From Bacteroidales bacterium (GTDB taxonomy: Bacteria; Bacteroidota; Bacteroidia; Bacteroidales; Paludibacteraceae): a stretch of 64,000 bases of DNA. Each line of letters opens with the position of its first letter. Within the stretch, counting starts at the first letter, position 1. Both the position numbers and the translations under genes were made by a program. The stretch covers positions 81,747 through 145,746 of the forward strand of contig CAAGHA010000043.1 of assembly GCA_900769555.1 (NCBI GenBank), in the 5' to 3' direction. Below are positions 19,157 through 28,603 of this stretch, piece by piece. A model generated the notes under the pieces. It worked only from the letters and a program-made list of their open reading frames with translations, did not search any database and was not told the DNA's origin.

Positions 19157-19164
19157 CAAAGGTA
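19157..19164 (-). promoter_or_regulatory. Bacteroidetes -7 box for the glycosyltransferase gene
   Basis: TACCTTTG on the minus strand, 5 bases before ATG 19151, so the transcript would be leaderless. The box lies inside a short palindrome, AAAGGTAA-N5-TTACCTTT (19158-19178), which could be an operator. Confidence 0.5.
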
Positions 19165-19210
19165 ACATAATTACCTTTATTTATAAATAAATTTATAGAA
19201 GTTGTGACAA

Positions 19211-19244
19211 AAAAGGCTGCATCAAAATAATTTTGACACAGCCT
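19211..19244 (-). terminator. Terminator after the ferredoxin gene
   Basis: A 14-bp inverted repeat (AGGCTG..TCAAAA / TTTTGA..CAGCCT, two internal mismatches) with a 3-base loop. Read leftwards it is followed by six T. Confidence 0.8.
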
Positions 19245-19271
19245 CACATTTTTTTCGGTTAATCGACCCGA

Positions 19272-19442
19272 TTACTCTGCTAAAGAGATAGCACCGGCAG
19301 GACAAGCGTCTGCACAAGTACCACACTCAGTACAAGCATCAGCATCAATCATATAGATATCGCCTTCAGAGATAGCTCCAACAGGGCATTCTCCAATGCA
19401 AGTACCACAAGCAACACAATCTTCACTAATAACGTAAGCCAT
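19272..19442 (-). CDS. 2[4Fe-4S] ferredoxin
   Basis: A 56-residue bacterial-type ferredoxin carrying two [4Fe-4S] clusters and moving electrons in the cytoplasm at low potential. The two motifs are CVACGTCIGECP and CTECGTCADACP, each CxxCxxCxxxCP. ATG 19442 gives MAYVISEDCVACG, the standard N-terminus; upstream in-frame codons run into the promoter. Monocistronic, with a promoter box at 19472-19479 and a terminator at 19211-19244. In anaerobes such proteins serve pyruvate:ferredoxin oxidoreductase and related enzymes. Confidence 0.96.
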   Translation of the reverse strand: MAYVISEDCVACGTCIGECPVGAISEGDIYMIDADACTECGTCADACPAGAISLAE

Positions 19443-19471
19443 AATTTTTATTCTTTTAAAATTAAACGTCA

Positions 19472-19479
19472 CAAAAGTA
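19472..19479 (-). promoter_or_regulatory. Bacteroidetes -7 box for the ferredoxin gene
   Basis: TACTTTTG on the minus strand (TAnnTTTG), 29 bases before the ferredoxin ATG. Confidence 0.55.
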
Positions 19480-19552
19480 ACTTTTTTGTTAGAATTCAAA
19501 AAGGATTTTCAACTTATTTTTCATAAAAATTTTTAAAATTATTTTACGAAAA

Positions 19553-22500
19553 TCATAAGTGAATGTTTTCGAGGATATTAGCAGCCGATTCAATATCGGG
19601 AACATCCATAAAAAGAATCGATCTTTTTCCTCCCATATCCCTTAATTTACACCGAACAGCGTGATTTTGCATATATTCCAACAAAGCACCAAAGGCAGAA
19701 GAGTGATAATAAGGAGAATTATCATCTTGCACAAAGTAACCAACCATTCGATTTTGCTTCAAAACCAACTTTTCAAATCCCAATTGCTCTGCTTTCCATC
19801 GAATACGAACCAAACCCAACAGACTAATTGTTTGAGCAGGCATCTTTCCAAATCTGTCCAATAATCGAGATTCAAAACCTTTCAATTCATCTTCACTCTT
19901 AATATTATCCAACTCTCTGTACAATGCCATACGTTCAGAAACACTCTCAACATAATCAGGAGGAAAAGTCAATTCCATATCAGTCTCAACAACACAATCA
20001 GAGACATACTTTTTCACAACTTGTTTATTGGATTCGTTATCAGCAAAAAGATGAGAAAACTCTTGTTCTTTCAACTCCTCCACAGCTGCATTCAACACCT
20101 TCTGATAAGCTTCATATCCTAAATCAGCAATAAAACCACTCTGCTCTGCACCCAAAAGATTTCCAGCTCCACGAATATCCAAATCCTGCATTGCAATATT
20201 GAAACCACTACCCAATTCAGAAAAACTCTCAATCGCATGCAAACGACGTTGAGCTTCCTTAGTTAAAGTTTTAGTCGAATCAACCAACAAATAGCAGAAT
20301 GCCCTACGATTACTTCTTCCCACACGTCCTCTTAATTGATGCAAGTCACTCAGTCCAAAATTCTGAGCTCTATTTATAATAATGGTATTACAATTAGAAA
20401 TATCAATACCGGACTCAATAATCGTTGTCGCCAATAAAACATCATATTCATAATTAACAAAATCAATCATAATCTGTTCTAATTTCTCGCCATCCATCTG
20501 ACCATGTCCGATTGCAACACGAACACCCGGTACCAAATGACGAATCATTGCGGCAATTGTATCCAATTCTTGAACATTATTATTAACAAAAAAGACCTGC
20601 CCATTTCTATCCATTTCAAAAGAAATAGCATCTCTAATCACTTCACTATCAAAAGCTAGAACTTCGGTCTGAACAGGATAACGATTTGGAGGCGGAGTAC
20701 TGATAACAGAGAGATCCCTAGCTCCCATCAAAGAGAATTGCAGCGTTCGAGGAATAGGAGTTGCAGTCATTGTCAACGTATCAACATTTACCTTCACCTG
20801 TTTAATTTTTTCTTTCACTGCTACGCCAAATTTCTGTTCCTCATCAATTACCAACAGACCTAAATCCTTAAATACAACACCTTTCCCTAGTATTTTTTGA
20901 GTCCCGATTATAATATTAATCTCCCCTTTTCCCAACTCCTCGACGACACGTTTTACCTCTTTGGTCGGACGAGCCCGATTTAAATAATCAACCTTACAAG
21001 GGAAATCCTTCAAACGCTCAGAAAATGTCTTATAGTGCTGAAATGCCAGAACAGTCGTAGGAACTAAAACGGCCACTTGTTTATTATCACAAACCGCCTT
21101 AAAAGCAGCCCGTACTGCAATTTCAGTTTTTCCAAAACCCACATCGCCACAAATCAACCTATCCATAGGAAGATCTCGCTCCATATCTCGTTTCACATCA
21201 ATTGTTGTTTTCACCTGATCCGGAGTATCTTCAAACATAAAAGAAGCCTCTAATTCAGACTGAAGAAACCCATCTTCGGAGAAAGCAAATCCACGTTCCT
21301 CGCGACGTTTCGCATACAAAAGAATCAAATCACGAGCAATATCTTTCAATCGTTTCTTGGTTCGTTCTTTCATGTTTTGCCAAGCAGAAGTCCCCAATTT
21401 ACTAATCACCGGACTCTCCCCCTCTTTGCTCTTATACCTCGATATTTTATGCAAAGAATGAATACTGACCAACAGCAAATCATCATTTTTATAGAGCAAC
21501 TTTATCACCTCTTGCTTTTTACCATTAACATCCATCTGAATTAAACCACCAAACCTTGCGACGCCATGATCTATATGCACCACATAGTCGCCCATTTTAA
21601 AACTGTTTAACTCTTTCAACGTCAAAGCAACCCGACCAGCTCTCGCTCGATCAGAACGTAAAGAATATTTATGATAACGATTAAAAATCTGATGATCGGT
21701 ATAACAAGCAATTTTCAGTGTATGATCAACAAAGCCCTCATGCAAAGTTTGGTTAACAAGAGTATAATGAAAGGTATCCCCTCTATCCGTAAAGATTGCA
21801 TTCAAACGATCCAACTGATGCTTACTGTCACTTAAAAAGAAAATTTTATATCCATCCTTTTCCAATTGAGTCAAATTTTCACTCAACAAATCGAAATTTT
21901 TGTTGAACGCCGGTTGTAATGAAGAAGGGAAAGAAAGAATCTTTGCATCAGTAAAAATTGCATTTTTACTTAAATTCACCTTCCTAAATCGCTTTAACGA
22001 CTCCATTACATTCATAAAAGAGAACAGATCCGACAAAAACTCCTTTTGTTCAAAAATAGCCTTAAAACAATCAATCACCAAACGATAATTAGAGAACGCA
22101 AATAGCACATCGTTAGGCAAAACTTCAAAAAACAATTCTTCTTCAACCGACGAATGAAGATCAGGGACAATATCAAGTGAATCTTTCAACTCTTTCGATA
22201 ATTGATTTTCCACATCAAAAGTTCTAATAGAATCAATTTCATCCCCAAAAAAATCGATACGGTATGGATACTCAGAAGAGAAAGAAAACACGTCTATCAA
22301 ACTACCACGAACAGAAAATTGCCCCGGTTCATAAACAAAATCAACACGAGAAAACCCTAAATCGATCAAAAGCTTTTCGATTTCACTTAGATCTACCATA
22401 TCTCCTTTATTCAAATGGATAGTCTTCTCTTTTAATTCACTTTTCTTTACAATCGGTTCAATTAAAGCCTCCGGATAAGTCACTACTAAAAAGGGTTCAT

Positions 22501-22846
22501 TCGGATCATTAATTTTCGTCAATGTTTCGGTTCGAAGAATCTCGTTTGCAGCATCCACTTTATCAATTTTAGAAGAGCGAAACGCAGAAGGAAAAAAGAG
22601 TAAATTGTCATTTTTTTTCAATAATTGCATTAAATCATGATAAAAATAACCGGCAGACTCTGCATTATCATGAATAAAAATCAATCTTTTTGCATTATTT
22701 TTATAAATAGCAGACAAAAGTATTGCACGTAACGACCCTTCTGCATCTGTTACATTCAAATTACCCTCAGATTTTTTTATCCAATTTTCAAGTTCAACTA
22801 TTTGATTATCAATACAAAATAGTTTTAATAAATCATTTACTTCCAA
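19553..22846 (-). CDS. mfd: Transcription-repair coupling factor Mfd
   Basis: A 1097-residue SF2 translocase that removes RNA polymerase stalled at DNA damage and recruits UvrA. Domains in order: a UvrB-like N-terminal part (about 1-330); the CarD-like RNA-polymerase-interacting domain (FKMGDYVVHIDHGVARFGG, about 420-490); a RecG-like helicase with Walker A GDVGFGKTE, Walker B DEEQKFG, TATPIPRTL, and the second RecA lobe with LLATTIIESGIDI and QLRGRVGR; and the C-terminal TRCF domain (FPPDYV, RLLDRFGKMP). Length is close to the usual 1100-1150. A promoter box lies 18 bases upstream, in a region shared with the divergent Dpm1-like gene. Confidence 0.97.
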   Translation of the reverse strand: MEVNDLLKLFCIDNQIVELENWIKKSEGNLNVTDAEGSLRAILLSAIYKNNAKRLIFIHDNAESAGYFYHDLMQLLKKNDNLLFFPSAFRSSKIDKVDAANEILRTETLTKINDPNEPFLVVTYPEALIEPIVKKSELKEKTIHLNKGDMVDLSEIEKLLIDLGFSRVDFVYEPGQFSVRGSLIDVFSFSSEYPYRIDFFGDEIDSIRTFDVENQLSKELKDSLDIVPDLHSSVEEELFFEVLPNDVLFAFSNYRLVIDCFKAIFEQKEFLSDLFSFMNVMESLKRFRKVNLSKNAIFTDAKILSFPSSLQPAFNKNFDLLSENLTQLEKDGYKIFFLSDSKHQLDRLNAIFTDRGDTFHYTLVNQTLHEGFVDHTLKIACYTDHQIFNRYHKYSLRSDRARAGRVALTLKELNSFKMGDYVVHIDHGVARFGGLIQMDVNGKKQEVIKLLYKNDDLLLVSIHSLHKISRYKSKEGESPVISKLGTSAWQNMKERTKKRLKDIARDLILLYAKRREERGFAFSEDGFLQSELEASFMFEDTPDQVKTTIDVKRDMERDLPMDRLICGDVGFGKTEIAVRAAFKAVCDNKQVAVLVPTTVLAFQHYKTFSERLKDFPCKVDYLNRARPTKEVKRVVEELGKGEINIIIGTQKILGKGVVFKDLGLLVIDEEQKFGVAVKEKIKQVKVNVDTLTMTATPIPRTLQFSLMGARDLSVISTPPPNRYPVQTEVLAFDSEVIRDAISFEMDRNGQVFFVNNNVQELDTIAAMIRHLVPGVRVAIGHGQMDGEKLEQIMIDFVNYEYDVLLATTIIESGIDISNCNTIIINRAQNFGLSDLHQLRGRVGRSNRRAFCYLLVDSTKTLTKEAQRRLHAIESFSELGSGFNIAMQDLDIRGAGNLLGAEQSGFIADLGYEAYQKVLNAAVEELKEQEFSHLFADNESNKQVVKKYVSDCVVETDMELTFPPDYVESVSERMALYRELDNIKSEDELKGFESRLLDRFGKMPAQTISLLGLVRIRWKAEQLGFEKLVLKQNRMVGYFVQDDNSPYYHSSAFGALLEYMQNHAVRCKLRDMGGKRSILFMDVPDIESAANILENIHL

Positions 22847-22864
22847 AATCTTTAAAATTTTTCA

Positions 22865-22872
22865 CAAAGATA
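22865..22872 (-). promoter_or_regulatory. Bacteroidetes -7 box for mfd
   Basis: TATCTTTG on the minus strand, 18 bases before the mfd ATG; a full match to TAnnTTTG. Confidence 0.6.
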
Positions 22873-22897
22873 AAGAATAAAAATTCAAACCATTTTT

Positions 22898-22905
22898 TAA
22901 ATTTG
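22898..22905 (+). promoter_or_regulatory. Bacteroidetes -7 box for the Dpm1-like gene and pyrC
   Basis: TAAATTTG, 28 bases before the GTG at 22934. Divergent from the mfd box 25 bases away. Confidence 0.55.
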
Positions 22906-22933
22906 CAAAAAACAAGATAAAAAAGAAAAAGAA

Positions 22934-23683
22934 GTGAAAGATTGTGACGGAATTGTAATTATACCGACGTACAACGAAAAAGAGAACGTTGAAAATATAA
23001 TAAGAGCGGTATTTGGACAGCCAAAAAATTTCCATGTGCTAATCATTGATGATGGTTCGCCCGATGGAACAGCAGACATTGTAAAAAGTCTTCAAGAAGA
23101 GTTTCAAGGAAGCCTTCACATTGTGGAGAGATCTGGAAAATTAGGCTTAGGAACAGCTTATATTGCAGGTTTTAAATGGGCGTTAGAGCGTGGATACGAA
23201 TACATATTTGAGATGGATGCCGATTTCTCGCACAACCCAGATGATTTGCTAAAATTACATAAAGCTTGTTCTGAAGAGGGAGCAGATGTAGCCATCGGTT
23301 CTCGTTACATCAGTGGGGTCAATGTTGTAAATTGGCCTATGGGGAGAGTGTTAATGTCCTATTTTGCGTCAAAATATGTTCGTATTATTACCGGACTTAA
23401 TATTGCAGATACAACAGCCGGTTTCAAATGCTACCGTCGAGAAGTATTAGAGACAATCGAGTTAGATAAAATCAAATTCAAGGGATATGCGTTTCAGATA
23501 GAGATGAAATTTACGGCCTACAAGTGTGGATTCACCATAAAAGAAGTGCCTATCATATTCGTAAACAGAGTTTTAGGAAATTCTAAGATGAGTGGAGGAA
23601 TCTTTGGCGAGGCTGTTTTAGGGGTTATCCGGTTAAAATGGGATAGCCTATTCCGCAAATATCCACAAAAAAAGAACAAATAA
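22934..23683 (+). CDS. Polyprenol-phosphate glycosyltransferase (Dpm1-like, GT2)
   Basis: A 249-residue family 2 glycosyltransferase, close to dolichol/polyprenol-phosphate mannose synthase. It has IIPTYNEKENV (nucleotide-sugar start), IDDGSPDGTAD, the metal-binding MDADFSHNP (about 94-102), GSRYISG, and TTAGFKCYRREVL, all typical of Dpm1-like enzymes. No C-terminal membrane helices are present, so it would be a soluble or peripheral enzyme that charges polyprenyl phosphate with a hexose at the inner membrane. Translation probably starts at GTG 22934; there is no ATG before the conserved VIIPTYNE. pyrC follows 16 bases later and is likely co-transcribed. Confidence 0.9.
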   Translation: MKDCDGIVIIPTYNEKENVENIIRAVFGQPKNFHVLIIDDGSPDGTADIVKSLQEEFQGSLHIVERSGKLGLGTAYIAGFKWALERGYEYIFEMDADFSHNPDDLLKLHKACSEEGADVAIGSRYISGVNVVNWPMGRVLMSYFASKYVRIITGLNIADTTAGFKCYRREVLETIELDKIKFKGYAFQIEMKFTAYKCGFTIKEVPIIFVNRVLGNSKMSGGIFGEAVLGVIRLKWDSLFRKYPQKKNK

Positions 23684-23699
23684 ATCACATTAAAATAGT

Positions 23700-25046
23700 A
23701 TGAAAAACATTCTTATTCACAAGGCAAAGATTATTAATGAGGGTAATTCTTTCAAAGGTTCTGTCCTAATTGAAGGGGAGAAAATCACAAAGATTTTTAA
23801 AGACAATGTACCCGAAAATATATTAAAAAGTGCTGAAATTATCGATGGTGAAGATAAATGGTTGTTGCCAGGTGTGATTGATACACACGTACATTTCCGC
23901 GAACCGGGACTAACTGCGAAAGCCGATTTTTACACAGAATCCAGAGCTGCTGTTGCAGGAGGTATTACCAGTATCATGGATATGCCCAACACCAATCCTC
24001 CAACAACAACAATGGAAGAAATTGACAAAAAGATTGCCATTGCAAAAGAAAAATCACTCGTCAACTTCTCTTGCTACTTGGGTGCAACCAATGAGAATAT
24101 CGATGAAGTGATTAACGTCGATAAAAATAAGGTATGCGGTATCAAAGTGTTTTTAGGAGCCTCAACAGGAAATATGAGAGTTGATGACCCCAAGGTACTT
24201 GAACGTATTTTTGCAGAATCACCGATCTTAGTGGCAACTCATAACGAAGACGAGGCAATTATTGCATCCAACTTGAAAAAGGTAAAAGAGGAATTGGGCG
24301 AACAACCTATTCCAATCTCCTACCACGAGATAATCAGAAACTCTGATGCTTGCTACAAATCTACATCTAAAGCTATTGATTTGGCAACTCGCTATGGAAC
24401 AAGGTTGCACGTGTTACACCTAACAACAGCTAAAGAGTTGGCTCTATTCAGTAATAAGCCGACTACTGAAAAGAAAATCACTGCTGAAACTTGCGTGGGG
24501 TACCTTTGGTTTGATGATAATGATTATGAACGTTTAAATGCAAAAATCAAATGTAATCCTGCGATTAAAAAAGAAAAGAGTCGCGTTAACCTTTTGAAAG
24601 GAATAGAAATGGGGCATATCGACACTGTTGCAACTGATCATGCTCCTCACTTATTGGAAGAAAAAGAGGGTGATTGTTTACAAGCTGTATCAGGATTCCC
24701 TTCTATTCAACACTCTCTACCTATGATGTTGAACTTAGCTAAAAAAGGAAACTTTTCTCGCGAACAAGTGGTAGAGAAAATGTGCCATAACCCTGCTAAG
24801 ATTTTCAATATTGAAAAAAGAGGATTTATTCGCAAAGGATTCTATGCTGATTTAGTCCTAATTGAACCTAATGCAGCTTATACCGTTGAAAAGAAAGATT
24901 TGGAATATAAGTGTGGATGGTCTCCCATGGAAGGTGCTACACTAAATTATAAGGTATGTAAAACTTTCGTAAATGGTAAGTTGGTTTACAACGAAGGAGA
25001 AATCAACGACTCTGAAAAGGGTATGCTGTTAACATTTAACCGATAA
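23700..25046 (+). CDS. pyrC: Dihydroorotase
   Basis: A 448-residue class I-type dihydroorotase that cyclises N-carbamoyl-aspartate to dihydroorotate in pyrimidine synthesis. The metal site DTHVHFREPG gives H63 and H65. Downstream are DMPNTNPPT, KVFLGASTGN (bridging Lys region), the THNED and LHLTTAKE histidines, and ATDHAPH with the catalytic Asp. The length matches the 430-450-residue Bacteroidetes enzyme. The next pathway step, dihydroorotate dehydrogenase, is encoded at 50684-52362. A strong terminator follows. Confidence 0.96.
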   Translation: MKNILIHKAKIINEGNSFKGSVLIEGEKITKIFKDNVPENILKSAEIIDGEDKWLLPGVIDTHVHFREPGLTAKADFYTESRAAVAGGITSIMDMPNTNPPTTTMEEIDKKIAIAKEKSLVNFSCYLGATNENIDEVINVDKNKVCGIKVFLGASTGNMRVDDPKVLERIFAESPILVATHNEDEAIIASNLKKVKEELGEQPIPISYHEIIRNSDACYKSTSKAIDLATRYGTRLHVLHLTTAKELALFSNKPTTEKKITAETCVGYLWFDDNDYERLNAKIKCNPAIKKEKSRVNLLKGIEMGHIDTVATDHAPHLLEEKEGDCLQAVSGFPSIQHSLPMMLNLAKKGNFSREQVVEKMCHNPAKIFNIEKRGFIRKGFYADLVLIEPNAAYTVEKKDLEYKCGWSPMEGATLNYKVCKTFVNGKLVYNEGEINDSEKGMLLTFNR

Positions 25047-25101
25047 GAATATTTAGGAGACGAAATCGTAAAATTTTCTTCTTAATCAGGTTTGAATATA
25101 C

Positions 25102-25159
25102 AAGAATGACTAAAAAGTATTTGGCGTAAATCCAAATTACCTTTTAGTCATTCTTTTTT
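25102..25159 (+). terminator. Terminator after pyrC
   Basis: A perfect 15-bp inverted repeat (AAGAATGACTAAAAG and its complement, one extra A on the left) with a 23-base loop, followed by six or more T. Confidence 0.85.
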
Positions 25160-25277
25160 TGATTAACAAGGTTAGTTAAACCTCGATAAATTACAATTTT
25201 CATTAATCACTTAAACAAAACACTCACCAAATTCATCACTAACTAAGAAGTTACCTTAACAAAAAAACTTAAACCAA

Positions 25278-28200
25278 CTATTTAACAACCACTTTCTTTG
25301 TTATTTGCATATCCCCGATTTGATACGACACCAAATAAATACCTGACGGTAAAGTGTGCTCGCGCCAACCCCATCGACCTTCCCCATGTAAAATCTTAGT
25401 TCCATCCAACCTATAAATCTGATAATAAATAGAATCGTCCCCTAAGTTCAATATTCTTAAAACACCTTTATCTGAAACAAACCAAACCGATGTATTCATA
25501 GGAACTAGAGATAAATTCACCTCTTCCTGCGATACTGACGAACTAAAAGGAAATGACAAAATACGCCATTCGCGATGAGCATTCCCACCGGTTGCATCTG
25601 CTTCCCACAAACCGACGTTCGTACCTATAGAAGTATTAACACCCTCCAAATCAAATAATTTATCAGTTGAAACGGAAGTGATTTTGTAACAATTATCACC
25701 CAAACTACTCACCTTAAATTGTTGATTTTCTGCTCCACTAAATTCAGTTATATCCGGCCAATAAGAACCATTATCTGTAATGGTCAATTTAGTACCCTCT
25801 CTATTCGTATAAATTGAATAATTTCCATTTCCTAATGGTTCAAAATACCACTTTTGCAACGTATCAGAAACACACAACGAAGATAATTGCAATGAATTGC
25901 CTACTAACGCAACCGGATAGTGACATGCACGAGGAACAAGTAGATAAGGAATCTCCTTTTTTAGCGGTTTAATTCCCTCAGTAGGTTGAACAGAGACGAT
26001 AAGAGTAGCTATCTCCTCTGGAGCAACTTCATAAGATATAGTTTTGTTTTCAATAGTTAGATCTGACTCTTGACTACAATTCTTTTGACGATTAGTTATA
26101 TAAAGAGAAGCACTCGATTCGACCTCATCAAACAAAGAGAAATCAAACGTAAAATTCTTTTTATCAGAAGCCGTATTCAATAAAACCAAAACTACCTCAT
26201 CTCCAGTAGGAGATAGAGCAGCCAACAAATCATTTCGACCTGTCATCAACAACGTATAACCCTGTTTAATAAAACGAGTCACCTGCATACGTATATAGTA
26301 GTTTTTAATGATAGCAAATGATTGTTCGGAAAAATTTCCTTGAACCAAACACCACTGATCATTCCCCTCTTCCACATACTGCCAATCAATCCAAGCCTGA
26401 GGAATCAAATAGTTTAAATCATCAAACATACGCTGAGCCATCGATAAATTACCGGATATTCCTGTTCCTCCCGCTCCGGTTTCAGACATCCATAAAGGCA
26501 TTTTCAACTCCTGAATCAAATCTTTCAAATTAGCTTTATCCATTATCGTTCCACCATAGGTATGAACATTAAACTGACCCAGCATAGGCACAATATCACC
26601 CTCTTCTTTATAGAGTCTCAACTCCCCTATTGCAGTAGCAACACTAGTTTCATCACATGCAGAAATAACCGTATTTAATCCGGATGCTTTCAACTTAGGA
26701 TAAAGAACTCTGAGCAAATTCACTTGAGACGAAGGGTCAAAATGACACCCTTCCTGACCTCCATTGGCACCCCAATAATTTGTATTAGGTTCATTAAAAG
26801 GATCTAACGTCTTAAATTCTATTCCATAAACCTCCTTATAATGCTTGCAAACATTTATCAAATAATCACAGAATTGAAAATAATACTCCGGCTTTAAATT
26901 ATCCTTACTAGCGTCAGCATTTCCGGCAGAACAACCACTATATGTCATCCAATATGGTGGCGAATTAGAAAAAGCTTCAAAGATAGCATCCGGTCTCAAC
27001 TCCTTAATCTTCAACATAATTTTACGCTGTCCTTCATCCGCAGACCAATTATATGCAGCTCCTTCAGAAGGTAAGAACCCCTCCATTTCTGCACGTTTCC
27101 CCTTCCCATTACACATGTGACCATTATAGTGAGAAGGATTATCACCACCTCCGATATTATAACGAAAGATGTTGTAGTTCAACTTATCCTTATCCACCAA
27201 AAGATGAACCAACTCATCAATTTTCTTATCATCCCATTTCCCACACATATTAGCCCACCAACAAAGAGAAACACCCCATCCCTCCATCGTCTGTTGCTTA
27301 GTTGCCGGATTAATACGAGCAATACACATTTTTGACGGATCATATTTAGCGACCAAGTTCATGTACTCCTCCTCTGTAATATTGACTACAGAACCATGTC
27401 TCATCACAGAAGGTAGTGAATATTGATTGGAACTTAACTGTTCGAATCTTCCTGAATTTAAATCATTCGTTACTAATGGATAATAACCTTTCCCTCCAAA
27501 ATCATCAATAAAAAGGCACCATTTCTCTTCATTATTGAATTTGAAACATGTCGGACCCTCCACATAAGCAATCTGACTCATATCGGAAGCAATTTCTGTC
27601 CACTCTCCCATCAATGAGTTGGACTTCTCCATGATAATGTATTTTCCTGAAGATGGGAAACCCGATTTATGCGCTTCAGTTGCTTCGTTTTTCTTGAACC
27701 TATAATAAGTATCACCAACTTTAATAGCAGTTGCATCAATCACACTTATGGTTCTGTTTTGAGGATTCTTTAATTCTATCCAAACCTTTGCTTCTGAAAA
27801 CGTTTTAAAATCGGCTGTTGTACAATAGTAAACCCGATGTGTGTTATCATTGTTTTGAACCATTTGATTAGAAGGAATTTTTGATGACCAAAAGAGAATG
27901 TACTCTCCCGTACTTTCATCAAAAAAAGCCTCTGGAGCCCATGTACAACCTGCACCCTGAGGCGCAACCGAACACATTCGTTGCTCCGACCAATTCACCA
28001 AATCAGAAGATTCCCAAATCATAACCGACTTACTACCATTGGTTTGCGCAGCAGTCCAATCATTATTTCCATAAATTTTCAAATCGGTTGCGATAACAAA
28101 AAATTTATCTCCATCCGAAGACCTCATTATAAAGGGGTCTCTTACTCCTTTTTCTCCTAAAACCGAAGTTAAAACCGGTTTCCCCTCATTTAAATCGGTC

Positions 28201-28382
28201 CAGTTCAAACCATCCCGACTTACCGCAAAATAAATTTGTTCACCCTGAGCCAATCCTTCTCCTTTAAAATAGGCAAAAAGATAAGCAGAAAAATCTTTGG
28301 ATTCAGTTTGTGCCACTAAAGAAATAGAGGCAAAAACAAACAAAATTAAAAATAAATAACGACGTAATAGATGTATTCCCAT
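25278..28382 (-). CDS. Secreted GH43-GH30-ricin lectin glycosidase with T9SS tail
   Basis: A 1034-residue exported enzyme with two catalytic modules. Signal peptide: residues 1-24 (cut near LVAQ). Residues about 30-345 are a GH43-like five-bladed propeller (RDPF at 81-84 with the likely base Asp, CTWAPEAFF, and EGP at 275 as likely acid). Residues about 355-800 are GH30, with acid/base Glu in DPFNEPN (E531) and nucleophile in WMSETGAGG (E634), resembling endo-beta-1,6-galactanases. A ricin-type beta-trefoil lies at about 815-955. The last 70 residues form a T9SS type A sorting domain (SGIYLVSY, ending KKVVVK). The set suggests attack on arabinogalactan side chains. Located next to another multidomain GH43 protein, with no SusC/SusD genes in view. 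Confidence 0.88.
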   Translation of the reverse strand: MGIHLLRRYLFLILFVFASISLVAQTESKDFSAYLFAYFKGEGLAQGEQIYFAVSRDGLNWTDLNEGKPVLTSVLGEKGVRDPFIMRSSDGDKFFVIATDLKIYGNNDWTAAQTNGSKSVMIWESSDLVNWSEQRMCSVAPQGAGCTWAPEAFFDESTGEYILFWSSKIPSNQMVQNNDNTHRVYYCTTADFKTFSEAKVWIELKNPQNRTISVIDATAIKVGDTYYRFKKNEATEAHKSGFPSSGKYIIMEKSNSLMGEWTEIASDMSQIAYVEGPTCFKFNNEEKWCLFIDDFGGKGYYPLVTNDLNSGRFEQLSSNQYSLPSVMRHGSVVNITEEEYMNLVAKYDPSKMCIARINPATKQQTMEGWGVSLCWWANMCGKWDDKKIDELVHLLVDKDKLNYNIFRYNIGGGDNPSHYNGHMCNGKGKRAEMEGFLPSEGAAYNWSADEGQRKIMLKIKELRPDAIFEAFSNSPPYWMTYSGCSAGNADASKDNLKPEYYFQFCDYLINVCKHYKEVYGIEFKTLDPFNEPNTNYWGANGGQEGCHFDPSSQVNLLRVLYPKLKASGLNTVISACDETSVATAIGELRLYKEEGDIVPMLGQFNVHTYGGTIMDKANLKDLIQELKMPLWMSETGAGGTGISGNLSMAQRMFDDLNYLIPQAWIDWQYVEEGNDQWCLVQGNFSEQSFAIIKNYYIRMQVTRFIKQGYTLLMTGRNDLLAALSPTGDEVVLVLLNTASDKKNFTFDFSLFDEVESSASLYITNRQKNCSQESDLTIENKTISYEVAPEEIATLIVSVQPTEGIKPLKKEIPYLLVPRACHYPVALVGNSLQLSSLCVSDTLQKWYFEPLGNGNYSIYTNREGTKLTITDNGSYWPDITEFSGAENQQFKVSSLGDNCYKITSVSTDKLFDLEGVNTSIGTNVGLWEADATGGNAHREWRILSFPFSSSVSQEEVNLSLVPMNTSVWFVSDKGVLRILNLGDDSIYYQIYRLDGTKILHGEGRWGWREHTLPSGIYLVSYQIGDMQITKKVVVK

Positions 28383-28603
28383 AAAATAATTAATAATGGC
28401 AGCATATCCTTCCTTACCTTAGCGAAAGAATAGAAAATTTAAATAAGCTATTTTATTTAGAAGTTACCTTAAAATCAAAAGGTTAATCAATTAACAGCGT
28501 AAAAATAGATATAATATGAATGAAAAACAAAGATTTAAAAAGAAAAAACAAGCGAGATACCATCCCTGGCACCTCGCTTCAAAAAAAACATTTTATGATA
28601 CCA
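28383..28603. other. Intergenic region between the two glycosidase genes
   Basis: AT-rich. It holds the terminator at 28556-28588 and a 14-base word (AGAAGTTACCTTAA, 28459-28472) that recurs at 25246-25259 beyond the other end of the GH43-GH30 gene. No clear -7 box ahead of the GH43-GH30 gene. Confidence 0.4.
28556..28588 (-). terminator. Terminator after the GH43-CBM6 gene
   Basis: Inverted repeat AAGCGAG / CTCGCTT with further pairing inside (CCAGGGATGG region). Read leftwards it is followed by T-rich DNA. It lies 16 bases past the stop. Confidence 0.65.

Noticed and set aside
19152..19247. N-terminal extension of the glycosyltransferase
   Set aside because: The extension reads through the ferredoxin terminator and a repeat motif; ATG 19151 begins the conserved MKILFALSIHR.
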